Numbered from the stretch's first letter, positions 33,425 through 44,410 are shown. The stretch: 64,000 bases of DNA from Xanthostigma xanthostigma (GCA_963575645.1 OY754464.1:60424948-60488947); one strand, 5' to 3'. Notes: generated by a model from the sequence alone, not told the origin. Translations and numbers: made by a program.

Positions 33425-33515
33425 ATTTCAAACAATGTCACCGTCGGGATACGAACCCTGAATCTTTCCACTATCGCGGCGGACTGAGTATTTCACAGTG
33501 ACACAACTATCAGTC
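33425..33515 (-). repeat. tRNA-derived SINE head
   Basis: On the minus strand a B-box-like GGGTTCGTATCCCGACGG follows, at about 45 bp, a box-A-like TTGTGTCACTGTGAAATA and ACTCAGTCCGCCGCG. This is the usual order for a tRNA-derived pol III promoter, with the 'gactcagtccgccgcg' linker common in insect SINEs. The arms do not pair as a functional tRNA. The 3' boundary is unclear. Confidence 0.55.
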
Positions 33516-34320
33516 AATCATTCTAATATTCGAAGCAATTTGTAACTGTTTTTTTCACATCCTGAGAGAGCTTATTTTTATCTTAGTTAACGCTAGATAT
33601 GAACTTTCACAAAAGTGAGAGTTATGGGTGATTCAAAGGTGAAATTGTTTCCTTTACATTAAATTCTCACTTCTAATTATTATTATTTTTATTGATTCGC
33701 CGCTAGTAACGATCGACGCCGCATCGACGTTTAGCATTCGATTCGTTCTAGTTTTTGCGGATATGGGGATACGGAATGATGGAATCGAATATGAAAAACT
33801 AGCGAATTTTCCGATCAGTCATTCGTAGCTTTTCTAAAAAAAAGTTGCTTTATTTTTTAAACTGAAATGTATTTGTCCGGTCGTGTAGTGTCGATATGCA
33901 CCGTCGTATGCTGTCGTTGTCGTCGTCGTCGTCGTCGTCATCGTCACGATAAGTGAACTTGTTTTTATGTAGTTGGAGTGTTATTTAGCGTTGAACATAT
34001 TTCCTTAAAGTCGTCACGCTATATCGACTTTAATATACGAGACTCTGCTCGGTCAGGCTTGCCTATATAATATATATACGACATTCCATATATGAGTAGT
34101 GAGTATGGTACATATACTATACACAAGCGCTGGAATCGAGAATTGTGATGGGCAAAAGTGTTATTTTTTTATAATAATGATAATAGACATATGGTAAAGT
34201 AAGGTATGTTGGTGATATGTTTTTATTTTCTTCAGTTTTTTTAGAGATGTGCAAAATATCCACTGGAAATACACAATTATTATTAACAAAATTTTCAATC
34301 TAAAACCAGCAAATATAAAA
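33516..34320. other. No gene recognised; small GTC microsatellite
   Basis: A (GTC)n tract of about nine units lies at 33912-33945. The remainder is AT-rich and unassigned. Confidence 0.4.
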
Positions 34321-34324
34321 ATAC

Positions 34325-34925
34325 TAGCGGCCCTGTACGTGCTTCGCTACGTATAAAGTGAAATAATAAAACAATTTAATTGGAACATCTATCTATCTAT
34401 ATATCTATTTTATTAATTGCTAGCTATTTTAAAATATACATGGGCGTATATGTGTGTATGTCGAGCACTCCGGCTGCGACGTCGTGCTCGAAAAAGAATA
34501 GCGTAAAGTATTCGTGGATAACTGGTCTTTAAAACACTTGCTCTATTTCGAGCACTCCGGCTGCGCCATCGTGCTCGAAAAGAAATAGCGTAAAGTATTC
34601 GTGGATAACTGGTCTTTAAAACACTTACTCTATTTCGAGGGTTCACTCCGGCTGCGCCGTCGTGCTCGAAAAAAAAGCATTTGTTTTAAACGATATTCAG
34701 TTTTTTACATCCTCGATCTAGATATATTGTTGTTAAGTTTTCTTATAATAAGGATTCTTAAATTTTCTCTTTTTCCGCGCAATTTTTTAAATTTTTTCTG
34801 TCATAAGAACCTTCTCCTGACAATAACAAACACAACAACAAAAAATATTGAAATCGGTCCAGCCGTTCACGCGTGATGGCGTGACCAAGGGATATAGGGA
34901 TTCATTTTTATATACATAGATTGAT
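34325..34925 (+). repeat. Insect interspersed repeat hosting an 87-bp tandem array
   Basis: Opens ACTAGCGGCCCTGTACGTGC then TTCGCTACG and closes ATTGAAATCGGTCCAGCCGT followed by TCACGCGTGATGGCGTGACC and a TATACATAGATTG tail. These are the start and end motifs of the common insect 'ctagcggcc...agccgttcacgcgtgatg' repeat class. The middle is occupied by the tandem array. Confidence 0.6.
34461..34680. repeat. 87-bp tandem repeat, about 2.5 units
   Basis: Units start TCGAGCACTCCGGCTGCG at 34461, 34548 and 34635, an exact 87-base spacing. Each unit has an inverted pair TCGAGCAC...GTGCTCGA that can form a hairpin, followed by AAATAGCGTAAAGTATTCGT and GGATAACTGGTC. Because 87 is divisible by three, the minus strand stays open through the array and would encode a 29-residue repeat containing LKTSYPRILYAI. 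There is no evidence it is translated. Confidence 0.8.
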
Positions 34926-35127
34926 AAAACAATTTGTTTACAAAAGGCAACTTAACACTAACAATTTTCGTGCCTGTGTGTGACCAACTATAGATTAATT
35001 TTTTTTTTGTTTTTTTAAATGTGATTTTATAAATATCAAGTATTAATGTACAGGGGCAGGAGGAAGATCAAACTCTAGTTTGATCCTGTCATTTTGCCTA
35101 AATATGTATATTTAGAGCAGTAAAATA

Positions 35128-35152
35128 TTATTATTATTATTATTATTTTATA
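35128..35152. repeat. (ATT)n microsatellite
   Basis: About eight ATT units following GAGCAGTAAAAT. It may mark the 3' end of an unidentified plus-strand LINE, since a similar tract ends the retrotransposon at 19.4 kb. Confidence 0.6.
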
Positions 35153-35425
35153 TAATAGTGTTATTAGCCGTTTTAAGTGCGGAAAATTGATTTTTATAAA
35201 TTATTTTTTTTGCACAGTGAAAAGGAGAAGACGACATGTCATGTATTATGTGATTGGTTAGATTAAAAAAACGACGGTGAAAGACGAAAAATAATTCCAT
35301 TTTTTTATGTATTTTTGAGGAAATTTGTAAATAATCCACAAAGTTTTTTTTTGGAACGACAAAATTTAGCGTTTTCTATGACAAAAAAAGTCAAAATTTG
35401 GGCACATCGAGATATCGTACTGGAC
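35153..35425 (+). repeat. Family X repeat, copy 1
   Basis: Matches 41.07-41.43 kb in reverse: GTTATTAGCCGTTTTAAGTG, then AAAATTGATTTTTATAAATT, TATGTATTTTTGAGGAAATT, AAATTTAGCGTTTTCTA and GGGCACATCGAGATATCGTA. Non-coding, of unknown class. Confidence 0.7.
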
Positions 35426-35958
35426 CCGGAAATAAAATTTGTGCTAGGTTAGTTGAATAATAGGTACCTAAAGTAAATTAGCGACAGAATCAAGTTTTAT
35501 TAAATAAAAAAAAGGGTACCTACTATTTTATTTATAAAATTTGTAAGTCCGGTCCTGTCAGGCCGATTTTATTAGAATTTTGGCAGCATATTGTAATTCT
35601 TCCTGAAAGGTGAAATTACAATTTTGAAACTATTTTGAATTTTCTTTCGATATTTTTGGATCCAAAAACTTTTTTAACCCCTATAACAAACACCTTTTCA
35701 ATAGCCCTGTTGCGCACATTTTAAATAAGCTTCGTGCGGTGGTAGACCAAATTTCGTTTAAATCGAATAGTTTTCGAAGATGTTTAGGATAACCGTTTTT
35801 TTTTTGGAGGACTGGAAGAACCCTTTTTCACGGTCCGGCTCACTCTAGCCTGCCAATGATTGTATTTTTCGTTTAAACTGGGCTTAAATTTCCCAAATAA
35901 CCGTCAACTGGCCTTTTCGGCGATTCGTAGGGTTTGAGTGTTACGGGTTCTCATTATA
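35426..35958. other. No gene or repeat recognised
   Basis: Nothing identified. The text AATCGAATAGTTTTCGAAGA is reminiscent of generic insect repeat bodies but is too short to assign. Confidence 0.35.
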
Positions 35959-35960
35959 TA

Positions 35961-37117
35961 CAGGATGTACCACAAAAAACCGAACATAGGGAAAACTCCA
36001 TTGTATAAATTATTAGTTAGGATCAACGATAACTTTGGCAACATATGAGAATGGGTACCATGGTAACACTGACTAACGATTATTTAATATCAATAGCTAA
36101 TAATGAATAATTAGAAAAAAACAGTTAAAATAAATTCTTCAATATTAAATGAATTTTTTTTATTAATGAAATAATTTTTTATTAATTATTATTATTTTAT
36201 AAATTACAGCAAATGTTTAAATCAACCTCCATTTTGAATTAAGAAGTGGCTTAATCGGTTATAAAAACTTTGTCTCACTTTGTAAAATATTACTAAATTG
36301 TCAAATGAACAGCAATATGCATTAATGTTATTGTAACTGTATACGTACACCATGGTAACCATGGCAACGATCTCTGAATAGAGGACAAAGCAATCTCTGA
36401 TCTTAACTAATTTGTACTGTGTATTTTACCATTCCAACCCACAAGTGGGGAATGGTATACTAGTTTAGGTCAAAAATCACTTTTCAAAAATTTTACAATA
36501 TCTTTCCGTTTTGAGGTCCCCCGAATCCAAAAAACATATTTTTGGAAAAACTCTGTGCTTCTGTTAGTCTGTTTGTGAACACGATACAGGTCAAACGGAT
36601 GAGCGGATTGAAACCAAATTTTGGGAGGATGTTTGGTATGCAAATATGAAGAGCCTATTGTTTTCGGGGAAAATCGGCGCATGCGCAGAAGAGATATATG
36701 CTAAAACGGTATTTTTTATATAATAATGGTATACTTTTCATAACGGCTTATTATTTTATTTATTTTCTCAAGAAAGTTCTATTAAAAATTTTTTTTTCCT
36801 AAACTTTATAGTTTCGAAAAAATTTTGAAAATAAAAAAAATCATCCGCTCTTTTGTTTTATGGATCTGTAAGAAATAAACTAGTTAGGCATGCTTTGATT
36901 AATTTTTACATGACGTGGAACATACTATGTAGGTAACCATGGCAACGAATAGTTAATATCATATCGAATACTAGCCATTACCCGCGTCACCTCACGCGAT
37001 ATCAGAAATTTTAATTTCTTTATTATAATCAAATGTCAACATTTTTGAATTTGGAATGGTCCCGTCGCCCAATTGGCTGGAATTTTTTCCTATGTTCAGT
37101 TTCCTGTACTACATCTG
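35961..37117. mobile_element. TA-flanked TIR element (mariner-like), hosting family B
   Basis: The left end CAGGATGTACCACAAAAAAC then CGAACATAGG is mirrored by CCTATGTTCAGTTTCCTGTA then CTACATCTG, an imperfect 32-bp terminal inverted repeat. TA lies immediately outside both ends. The left portion is AT-rich and non-coding. A family B copy fills the right part up to the right inverted repeat. The TA target suggests the Tc1/mariner superfamily. Confidence 0.6.
36427..37089 (+). mobile_element. Family B element, best copy 1
   Basis: Starts with a hairpin, TACCATTCCAACCCACAAGT then GGGGAATGGTA. It proceeds through GAGGTCCCCCGAATCCAAAA, CGATACAGGTCAAACGGATG, AACCAAATTTTGGGAGGATG, the GGCGCATGCGCAGAAG block, GGTAACCATGGCAACGAATA and TAGCCATTACCCGCGTCACC. 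It ends TTGGAATGGTCCCGTCGCCC then AATTGGCTGG. The outer ACCATTCCAA and TTGGAATGGT are inverted copies of each other. Seven family members of varying completeness lie in this window. No protein is encoded and no known superfamily is recognised. Confidence 0.8.
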
Positions 37118-37130
37118 TATATTTAGTTAC

Positions 37131-37655
37131 ATGAAGTCCTCGAAAACGTCAACACCACGTGCAGTGAAAATTAGTTCATGTTGCCGAGACTGTACACCTA
37201 AGAAATAATATGCACTGTTAAAAATTATTAAATTTTGATGCGTGGGACAATCATATTGTTCTAAATAATTGCAGTTATTTTTTTTGTTTTTGAATAATTC
37301 TTCTTCAAACATACTCACTCAGTCGTATTTCGACAGACATTGTCGAGCGGTAATCTGGCATTTGAAAATTAAAAGGTTTTTAAATAAATTAAAAACATTC
37401 CAAATGCAAACACATATTTCCATATATAGGCATTTGAGATAATTAATCAGACTTAAAATTTAAAACCTCGCGCGCTGTACACCGATACCAACTTTACATA
37501 AATGTACAATATATAGGGTCATTGGAACGAAAAGCGTTCATCGTTGTCATTTGTATGTGTCCAATGTAGTGAATGTAGCTACACACGTATACCTACTGTG
37601 ACTTTCTGATAACGCGGCTCCAGATGCCGTTAAACTTTATTGTGCAGATATCGTA
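37131..37655. other. No gene or repeat recognised
   Basis: Nothing identified between the TIR element and the following fold-back. Confidence 0.4.
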
Positions 37656-37657
37656 GC

Positions 37658-38351
37658 ATATCGTAGTCAACCACGAAAACAACTCTCCGTGTCTCATATG
37701 CTGGGTTGCAGCATTGTACTATTTTAAATCGATTCTGCTCGAAAAATAATTGATTGATTGAAAAGATAATTTTTTTACTGTATATGCTCGTATTTAACAT
37801 AATTTTCCCTTCAAAACGACATTTTTCTATGCATTTTGATCTAAATGTAGCTTGAAAAAGAATCTTTTTCCGTGTAGATTAATGCAGCTGAATTGCAGAA
37901 AAGATTGTCAAAAAATTTGATTTGACAATGAGCTTAGATTGTGATAATATAATTACAGTTTTCATACATCAGGAGCAGTCTAACGTCGTATTCAAACTCC
38001 CTCTCATCTAGAATATTAGATTGTATAATCATAATCTACATAGAAAAAGATCGCTTTCAAGTTAAATTTTGATCGAAATGCGTAGGAAAACGTTGTTTCA
38101 AAGTGGAAAAAACGTGCTAAGTACCTACATGTAGGTACCTATATAGATTTTAAGAAAAATATAGTTTCAATCGATCAATTGTTTTTTGAGAAGGATCGAT
38201 TTAAAAGTCTACAATGCTTTTCATATGTTCACAATCTAAGATCATTATCAAATCAAATTTTTTGACAATCCCTTCTGCAATTCAGCAATAGAATATTTTT
38301 TTCCGTCAACATTATTCTGAGGAATTGTTTTCATGGTTGACTACGATGTGT
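37658..38351. mobile_element. Large imperfect fold-back element with rearranged arms
   Basis: Outer arms CATATCGTAGTCAACCACGA and the complement of TCATGGTTGACTACGATGTG. Further blocks recur inverted inside: GCATTGTACTATTTTAAATCG, TTTTTCTATGCATTTTGATC and AATTGCAGAAAAGATTGTCA then AAAAATTTGATTTGACAAT. The order of the inner inverted blocks is not a simple mirror, implying several inversion or duplication steps. The AATTTGATTTGACAAT block recurs near 63.03 kb. No coding content. Confidence 0.6.
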
Positions 38352-38987
38352 GACCAATTATACATAGTACAGCGTATTGAAATACCAGTGCATTCACTCG
38401 ACTGTTTTTGATGTTTTGTCAGTCAAGACCTTCAACACAGCTGTGTAAGCGCGCGCTAGCCCCACCTCTAATTTTACTATACGACCGACACGACAGTTGT
38501 AGTCAAAACTGGCCAGCTGTGCCTGCTAAGAAAATGGCGACAGCTTGCGTAGGATGTAAATTCTTTGTTTCGTCAATACTAACGACCTCAATTGTCGAGT
38601 GTCCAGACAAGTTTCATCAAAACCGCGTTTTAGTCGTTCTTGAATGGATGTGCTCAAACAGACCGATAGACAAGAATTCCGGAAAAAAAGGTATTCTCGT
38701 CTACAAAAACACTAAATTCTCGTTACTATTTTATTCCACTAGTACTGATTAGGTTGTAAATTACAGACGCTCGACAGCTGAGGTCATTAGAGTTTCCATA
38801 TTAGTATTGGTCGCAGTAGTAAAATTTGTAGTTCATTGCAACTAATTGTGGAAACCATAGTGAATTAGTCTTTAGTCCGTGCTGTCGCAATTGCCTGGTT
38901 CATCGTCGACTGGCTACATAGGGTGAGAGTAACAGTTCCCGATCAAGTACATATAGTCCGCTCGATGATTCGATCACATTACATAAC
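38352..38987. other. No gene recognised
   Basis: The plus strand has an open frame of about 114 codons (38408-38752) with no resemblance to known proteins and no splice context. Treated as accidental. Confidence 0.35.
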
Positions 38988-38991
38988 ATAT

Positions 38992-39514
38992 TGTGACGCA
39001 CGCTGCGCGCAGATAGAAGCGTTTTGTAGGTAGCCGAAATTCCGATCTTCCTAGAATTGAATATCGATGCACGTATAGAAATGTTCCCGAACATTCGAGA
39101 AAAAAAAGCCGGCAGAATTGCGTAAGAAGAATATCGACGCAGGTAGATTATTTCCCGAATGTTCGACCACGCGTCGGCAGCCGTATAAATACAGCCGCGC
39201 CTGCAGTTCAGAGGTCAGATACAGTTAAGACGATTTACTGTTAACAGTGTTCGGTCGCCAGACATAAATTCATTGAGTTCACATATAAATTCTCTAGAGT
39301 GCTTGGATGAATATTTCTGTCTATATAGTGACTTTGAATAACTTTATTATTACTTATTAGAAAATATTGTTTCTGTTTGTTACATTATTTCTATTTTATT
39401 TCCTTTGTATAAGAGAAGTTCTTTTAGTTTGTTTATTTATTAAGTTTTGTTAATATGTTTATTGTTATTGTTAAATAAATATTTTCTACCACATCAAAGA
39501 ACAGTTTTGTTACA
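38992..39514 (+). mobile_element. Solo LTR, copy 2, with target duplication
   Basis: TGTGACGCACGC start and GTTTTGTTACA end, flanked on both sides by ATAT (38988-38991 and 39515-39518), a 4-bp target duplication typical of LTR retrotransposon integration. It holds GTATAAATACAGCC as TATA box and TTAAATAAATATTTTCTACC near the 3' end. It is about 80 bp longer than copy 1 because of extra sequence upstream of the TATA box, where a CCCGAA(C/T)(A/G)TTCGA motif occurs twice. No internal region adjoins it. Confidence 0.85.
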
Positions 39515-41064
39515 ATATTATTACATGCAATAATGAAAATAATAATTTATCAAATACAATGATTTTACAATAATATTTTCCAAAATACGGCAAATTCACT
39601 GTTTCTTCCTAACGGCATTTGGGCTCTTAGGTTGTGAATATATTTCACGAAACGGTGCTAATAAATTCGAAATTTAAATTGTGTCTTTATTTTGTACCCT
39701 TAGCCCAATGGGAGACGTCTTCAAGGGTATTTTTTCAGAAATAATAATATTATTTTATTGGAACATAATATGTTAAGAGAAATTAGAAAAAAATAATTTA
39801 CATTTAAGTTGAACATCAACTCACTTGCAAAATTATCTAATTTTTAAATGTCATTTTTAATGTATTTTATGTTTTAATATATTTTATACAGAAAATAATT
39901 TAAATTTAATTTTTAGTAACATTGAAAATAACTTATATAAACAAATTATACAGTTCTACAATTTATGTCACTAATCTATACTTGACTTTCCCTTATCCTT
40001 CAAAAATAGCTAGTATTTGTCATTTTTCTCAAATTTTTTAAAATGTCTAACAATTCCATTCAGATGTATCAAATTATACATTCATTGTGTGAGAAATAAT
40101 TTTATCTGATGATGACTTAGGTCGAAAGCGCTTATAATATTTTATATGACGTGTTTTTTTACATTCGAGAATCTCAAGTAGGGGGGGTATTTTGAAAAGA
40201 AATTTTTGACTGATTTTAGTACCACTTGTGTAATTGGAACGTGGCAAAAGCGAGCGATCTTATAGGGGTCAATATTCAGAAATTGGAGCGCTTACCCTAC
40301 ATAGGAGATAATCTAGTCAAATTGTACGTATCCTTACATGTGTGAGTGTCTACATATGTATAATACTGACATGTGCAGATATCCTGTAACTCCCTGTCCT
40401 GTCCAAAGTTCATGGGCGTCGCTTGAAAATATCTATTTCTGTGCAACAATAAGTTCCGTTGTTAGTTTGTGTTCTTTAATTCATAAATTTTCAAGAGACA
40501 GGTCGAGATTATAAGGACGTCGTTGTTTGTAATGTTTATGGTGTTTCTAAGTTCTAGTTTGGAAGCCGGTGAAAATATTAGTGGAAAATAGCCAAGATGG
40601 TGTTTTTTATAATATTTATAATTAGTGAAGTGAACTCGTCATTCAACCGCGCATTTTGGGGGGTAGTCAGGCATTTTTAGTTTGAGATTCCTGGAGGGGT
40701 CGGTGGTGATATTAAAACTGAGTTTTCGTAACGAGGACTGTCCCTGTTTGGCCGCCACCTTGAAATGAAAGATGAAATAGTTTTTTGAGGTATCTCCGTA
40801 TCCGTGGATTTCACAAAAGTTTTGTAGGCAGCAATGTTCAAGATAATAAAATTCTCTACAGCTTTTATTAATAACTTTTTGATATAGTGTTAATGTTAAA
40901 AACGTTATTACAATTTTTAATTTATTATTTTCAACGAAAAATGTGTTTTTCTAATATTTGTTACTAAAGTTACAGCTATACCTAAGTGACAGCACTATTT
41001 TATCATTTCATATTGAATGTTATTATGTTTTTTAAGCTTTTTGTACTCTATAAACTGCTGACAA
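39515..41064. other. 1.5 kb with no gene or repeat recognised
   Basis: AT-rich, low coding potential on both strands. Confidence 0.35.
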
Positions 41065-41069
41065 TACGA

Positions 41070-41430
41070 TAACTCGATGTGCCCTTTTGACTTTTTCAAG
41101 TCGTAGAAAACGCTAAATTTTGACGCTAAAAAAAAAACTTTGCGGTTTATTTACAAATTTTCTCAAAAATACGTAAAAAAAACTGGAACTACTTTTCGTT
41201 TATCGCTGTCATTTTTTGAATCTAACCAATCAGAAATTACATATACACGTCATAGCAACTAGTGTAGGATTACTGTATTACTATATGACTTTGTATACAC
41301 TAGCCCGTAATTGTTTTTTAAAGAACTTCCCCCAAACACCCCCCAAACACTTTTCCATTATCACTGCGCAAATAAAATAATTTATAAAAATCAATTTTCC
41401 ACTTAAAACGGCTAATAACACTGTTATATG
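41070..41430 (-). repeat. Family X repeat, copy 2
   Basis: Reverse-complement match of 35.15-35.42 kb, about 90 bp longer, with the extra part around ACACGTCATAGCAACTAG. Non-coding. Confidence 0.7.
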
Positions 41431-42547
41431 TTATATTAAATAATAATTGTGTTTTTTCAGTGGATATTTTGCACATTGCGTTATCGTACTCTAACTCTAT
41501 AAACTTTTCGCAACAATGTTTTGCCATATAAAGAAAACCGCATCAAAATCGGTTCACCCATTCAAATTCTATGTTCAATAAACGCATAGCCCTCATCTTG
41601 ACTTGGCCTTAGTCTTTAGTCTGATAAAAATCACAGTTTATTTTTTAAATATATATTTATCAGTTCTTTGAATTAAATTATTTATTTAACGCCGATATGT
41701 GCACAAAACATACACAAACATTGTAAAATCATAAAACGGGAAAATTGTTTAGCTCATTATAGAATATAGTTGTAATATACTGACCCTGTTTAATCGACCG
41801 CCACTGTGCAAGCAAAGGGTTAAACCATGTAAACAGGACTGGCTTTGATGTTATTAAAGGGGTTTGATATTACAAATACTGCTTAGGTATAGGGCTGATA
41901 ATGGGGCGGTGCCTACATTTGCGCTGAGCTTCGGTTGATGTGGCTTGCCCCCACAAAATACGTTTAGTTTAACACTTGTATTAAAGGCTTTTCTCTGTTC
42001 AAAATCCGTTTTGTATAAACAAGGCCGACCTTACTTAAATAAATTAGTCACTGAAAATAGTGATGAAGTTGACAAAACCGCATTAAAATTTGCGTAGTTT
42101 CAATTTTTCCAAGTTTTTAAACAGACTTAAATGCTAGATTGCAGAATGCATTATCAGAAAATGTGCTTTGACGGACCTTACATATTTTGTACATGTCTAT
42201 CGAACATGATTTTACAATGCGTTTCCTAGGGAGAACTATGTGTAGTCATATTCTAAGATCATTTTCAAACTAGATGATAGGATGTGGGGTAGGGGAGGGA
42301 TTTAATAATTTGGAGGTAATTCTCATCACTTAGAAGGAAATACGTACGTCCACAGTCTGAAGCCGCTATCTGTATAGCAAAACTATAAATATTCTTGCCG
42401 AAAAATAAAAGTCTGATACATAAATTCAAATAACAAAACAAATGAAGAACGATTGCAGAGCTACACTGCACATATAGAAATGACCAATCTATGTACAACA
42501 CTGGTGACAAGAGAACTCTGCAGTAGCTGTGATTGGTGTGTCGGTGT
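41431..42547. other. No gene recognised
   Basis: A minus-strand frame of 150 codons begins at 42717 and ends at 42265. It crosses the terminus of the neighbouring TIR element and has no recognisable motif, so it is regarded as accidental. Confidence 0.35.
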
Positions 42548-42550
42548 ACA

Positions 42551-44130
42551 CAGGGTGTTGAAAAACAAAAGATTGCGTCAAGACGAACATTTGTAAGTTG
42601 TTTCCTTACTTCAGTCGGCCGATTTCTACATCGGTACCTCAACGGTATCCAATTTTTTGTAAATTGGTATTTTTCATTTGATTTCGAATAAATTTTATAA
42701 TTTAAACATCTTAACAAAAGACGCGTTAGTCAAGGTGTTTTCTACTGACAGATATTCTAAAGCAAAATATCAAAAACAATATAATAATTAACTGTTAAAG
42801 CTATCAATATTGCTGATGAATATTATGGAGGTATTAAACCGAAAAAAATTGCTTACAGACTATTTGCATACAAATTCTGAAATTAAGAAAACAATTTCAA
42901 ATCGATTCACTAGACAAATAAACAGTTATAATGATTTAAATTTTCCACAATTTTACATAAAGTCGTAATAGGAAAGAATGTCATCGTGTTGATTGATTAA
43001 ATATTTAGAAAAAAATAGGAGTCGTTGTGGGACGCCTGGCAGATGTGAAACATAGTGTGTATATGTCACCGGGATATTGTCAAATCCGTGATATTGTAAT
43101 TTCACTAGTGAAATTACAATATCACGATTGACAAAGAGTCGTAATATTATAATTTCACTAAGTGAAATTATAATATCACGGATTTGACAATGTCGCGGTG
43201 ACATATACAAGCGGTAAACGTGTCAAGTATACTATAGTCGGATATAAAGGCACACGTAGTACACAGCTCACACAGAGAAACAGAAAAGTGTATAGCATGC
43301 GTGCGCGCACGCACAAAGGGGCATAAGAGAACGTCATGCTGTTTGGTATGGTTTTACTGCCAAGGCGCGCCAAGAGATGTTTCACCTCAAAAATGAATGT
43401 AAAAATTTGAAAGTTTGAAAAAGATTAGACATTATGGAACAGAGTTAGTAAAAAATATTAAAGTATTATAGGTTTTATTTCAAAAATATTACTGTCAATA
43501 CAATGAAATTAGTCACTAATTATACTTACTGTGAAAACGCGGCAACAGCGCACTCATACATTTTCAACATAACATCCGCCCACTTTTGACAACTAACCAA
43601 AAAAATCGATCGATTTCAATACCGTTTTGCAGAAAGATATTTGTTATATCTTTAATTAATGGTTCTCAGTTTTTCAGAACAATCGTAAGAAAATTACTAT
43701 TGTTATTTATTAAAACATTCGCTTCAGCATCGACCGGGATAGGATTTCCATGTTAAATATGCAAATTTTAATAGTCAACATTTAAAAATTTACTGCCGCA
43801 AGAAGTATTGAAAAAAAAATTGAAAAAAAGGTATAAAGGACATTTAAAAATGTGTGTATTTAAAGGTTCAAAAGAATCGTAAGAAAACTGATTTTTATGG
43901 GAACGTCCTTCAAAAATTCACCTCGGTATTTAAATCATTTTTTAAAGTACCTTAAAAATTTTAAAAGCATGTTTGATACCTGAAACTTTTGTTTCATATA
44001 CAGATACAATCTAGAATGCAAAACAATATTTTAGAGGCAACATATATATACAGTTGATAAATATTTGTCAAGTACACCATTCGCGTGTTTCATTGTCAAA
44101 AATTTGTCGGTTCTGTTTTTCAACACCCTG
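42551..44130. mobile_element. CAGGGTGTTG TIR element, 1.6 kb, hosting a MITE
   Basis: The left end CAGGGTGTTGAAAAACAAAA and the reverse complement of the right end, CAGGGTGTTGAAAAACAGAA, differ at one position in 20. No intact transposase frame is present. The double-palindrome MITE lies inside. CAGGGTG-type ends are common in insect mariner-like elements, but no TA duplication is seen at these borders. Confidence 0.55.
43059..43209 (+). mobile_element. Double-palindrome MITE, copy 1
   Basis: Outer inverted repeats ATATGTCACCGGGATATTGT then CAAATCC and its mirror GGATTTGACAATGTCGCGGT then GACATAT. Inside are two consecutive palindromes. The first has arm GTGATATTGTAATTTCAC around an AGT-type centre, mirrored exactly. 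The second has arm GTAATATTATAATTTCACT, mirrored by AGTGAAATTATAATATCAC. They are separated by a GATTGACAAAGAGTC spacer. The 151-bp element can fold as a single long hairpin or as a three-way cruciform. The inverted copy at 55.65 kb preserves this architecture. Confidence 0.85.
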
Positions 44131-44136
44131 TGCAGT

Positions 44137-44410
44137 GACGGCGAACTATTGTCGCGCTGTGGCGATGCCGTCGCGTGGCGTGGTGGTGATGGTGGAAGTA
44201 ACGGTGCACGCGGAGCACAGGGTCCCGTCCTCCCACCATCGCAGTCATTGAAATGGAAACGTACCGCGGTCGAAATTTATGTAGAAATAAATCTATCCGG
44301 CTTGCGGGTTTTCTCAGTAAAATGTAATTGCCTCCGAATGCAAATAGAGGGCAGTGTAGTCGAGCTCACACCACCGCTGCCAATGTACGCGTGCATAAAT
44401 GTTTAAAGGC
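44137..44410. other. GC-rich island, possibly host regulatory or exonic
   Basis: CpG-rich stretch (GACGGCGAAC, GTCGCGTGGCGTGGTGGTGA, ACGGTGCACGCGGAGCAC) starting right after the TIR element. A plus-strand frame is open through it, but its composition simply follows the GC content and no domain is recognised. It could be a promoter or a decayed exon. Confidence 0.3.

Noticed and set aside
33425..33515. Possible functional tRNA gene on the minus strand
   Set aside because: A and B box-like text is present, but no acceptor or anticodon stem pairing is seen. A tRNA-derived SINE is more likely.
34413..34646. Arg-rich minus-strand frame
   Set aside because: Fully explained by the 87-bp tandem repeat, whose length is divisible by three. 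No sign of translation.
42265..42717. 150-codon minus-strand open frame
   Set aside because: It crosses the terminus of a TIR element, has no motif and reads as low-information sequence, so it is probably accidental.
43059..43209. CRISPR-like repeat/spacer pattern
   Set aside because: Only two palindromes with one short spacer, in a eukaryotic genome. The structure is a MITE.
44065..44406. 113-codon plus-strand open frame through a GC-rich patch, Gly-rich middle
   Set aside because: Starts inside a transposon end. Its openness follows from GC content, and overlapping frames are also open.
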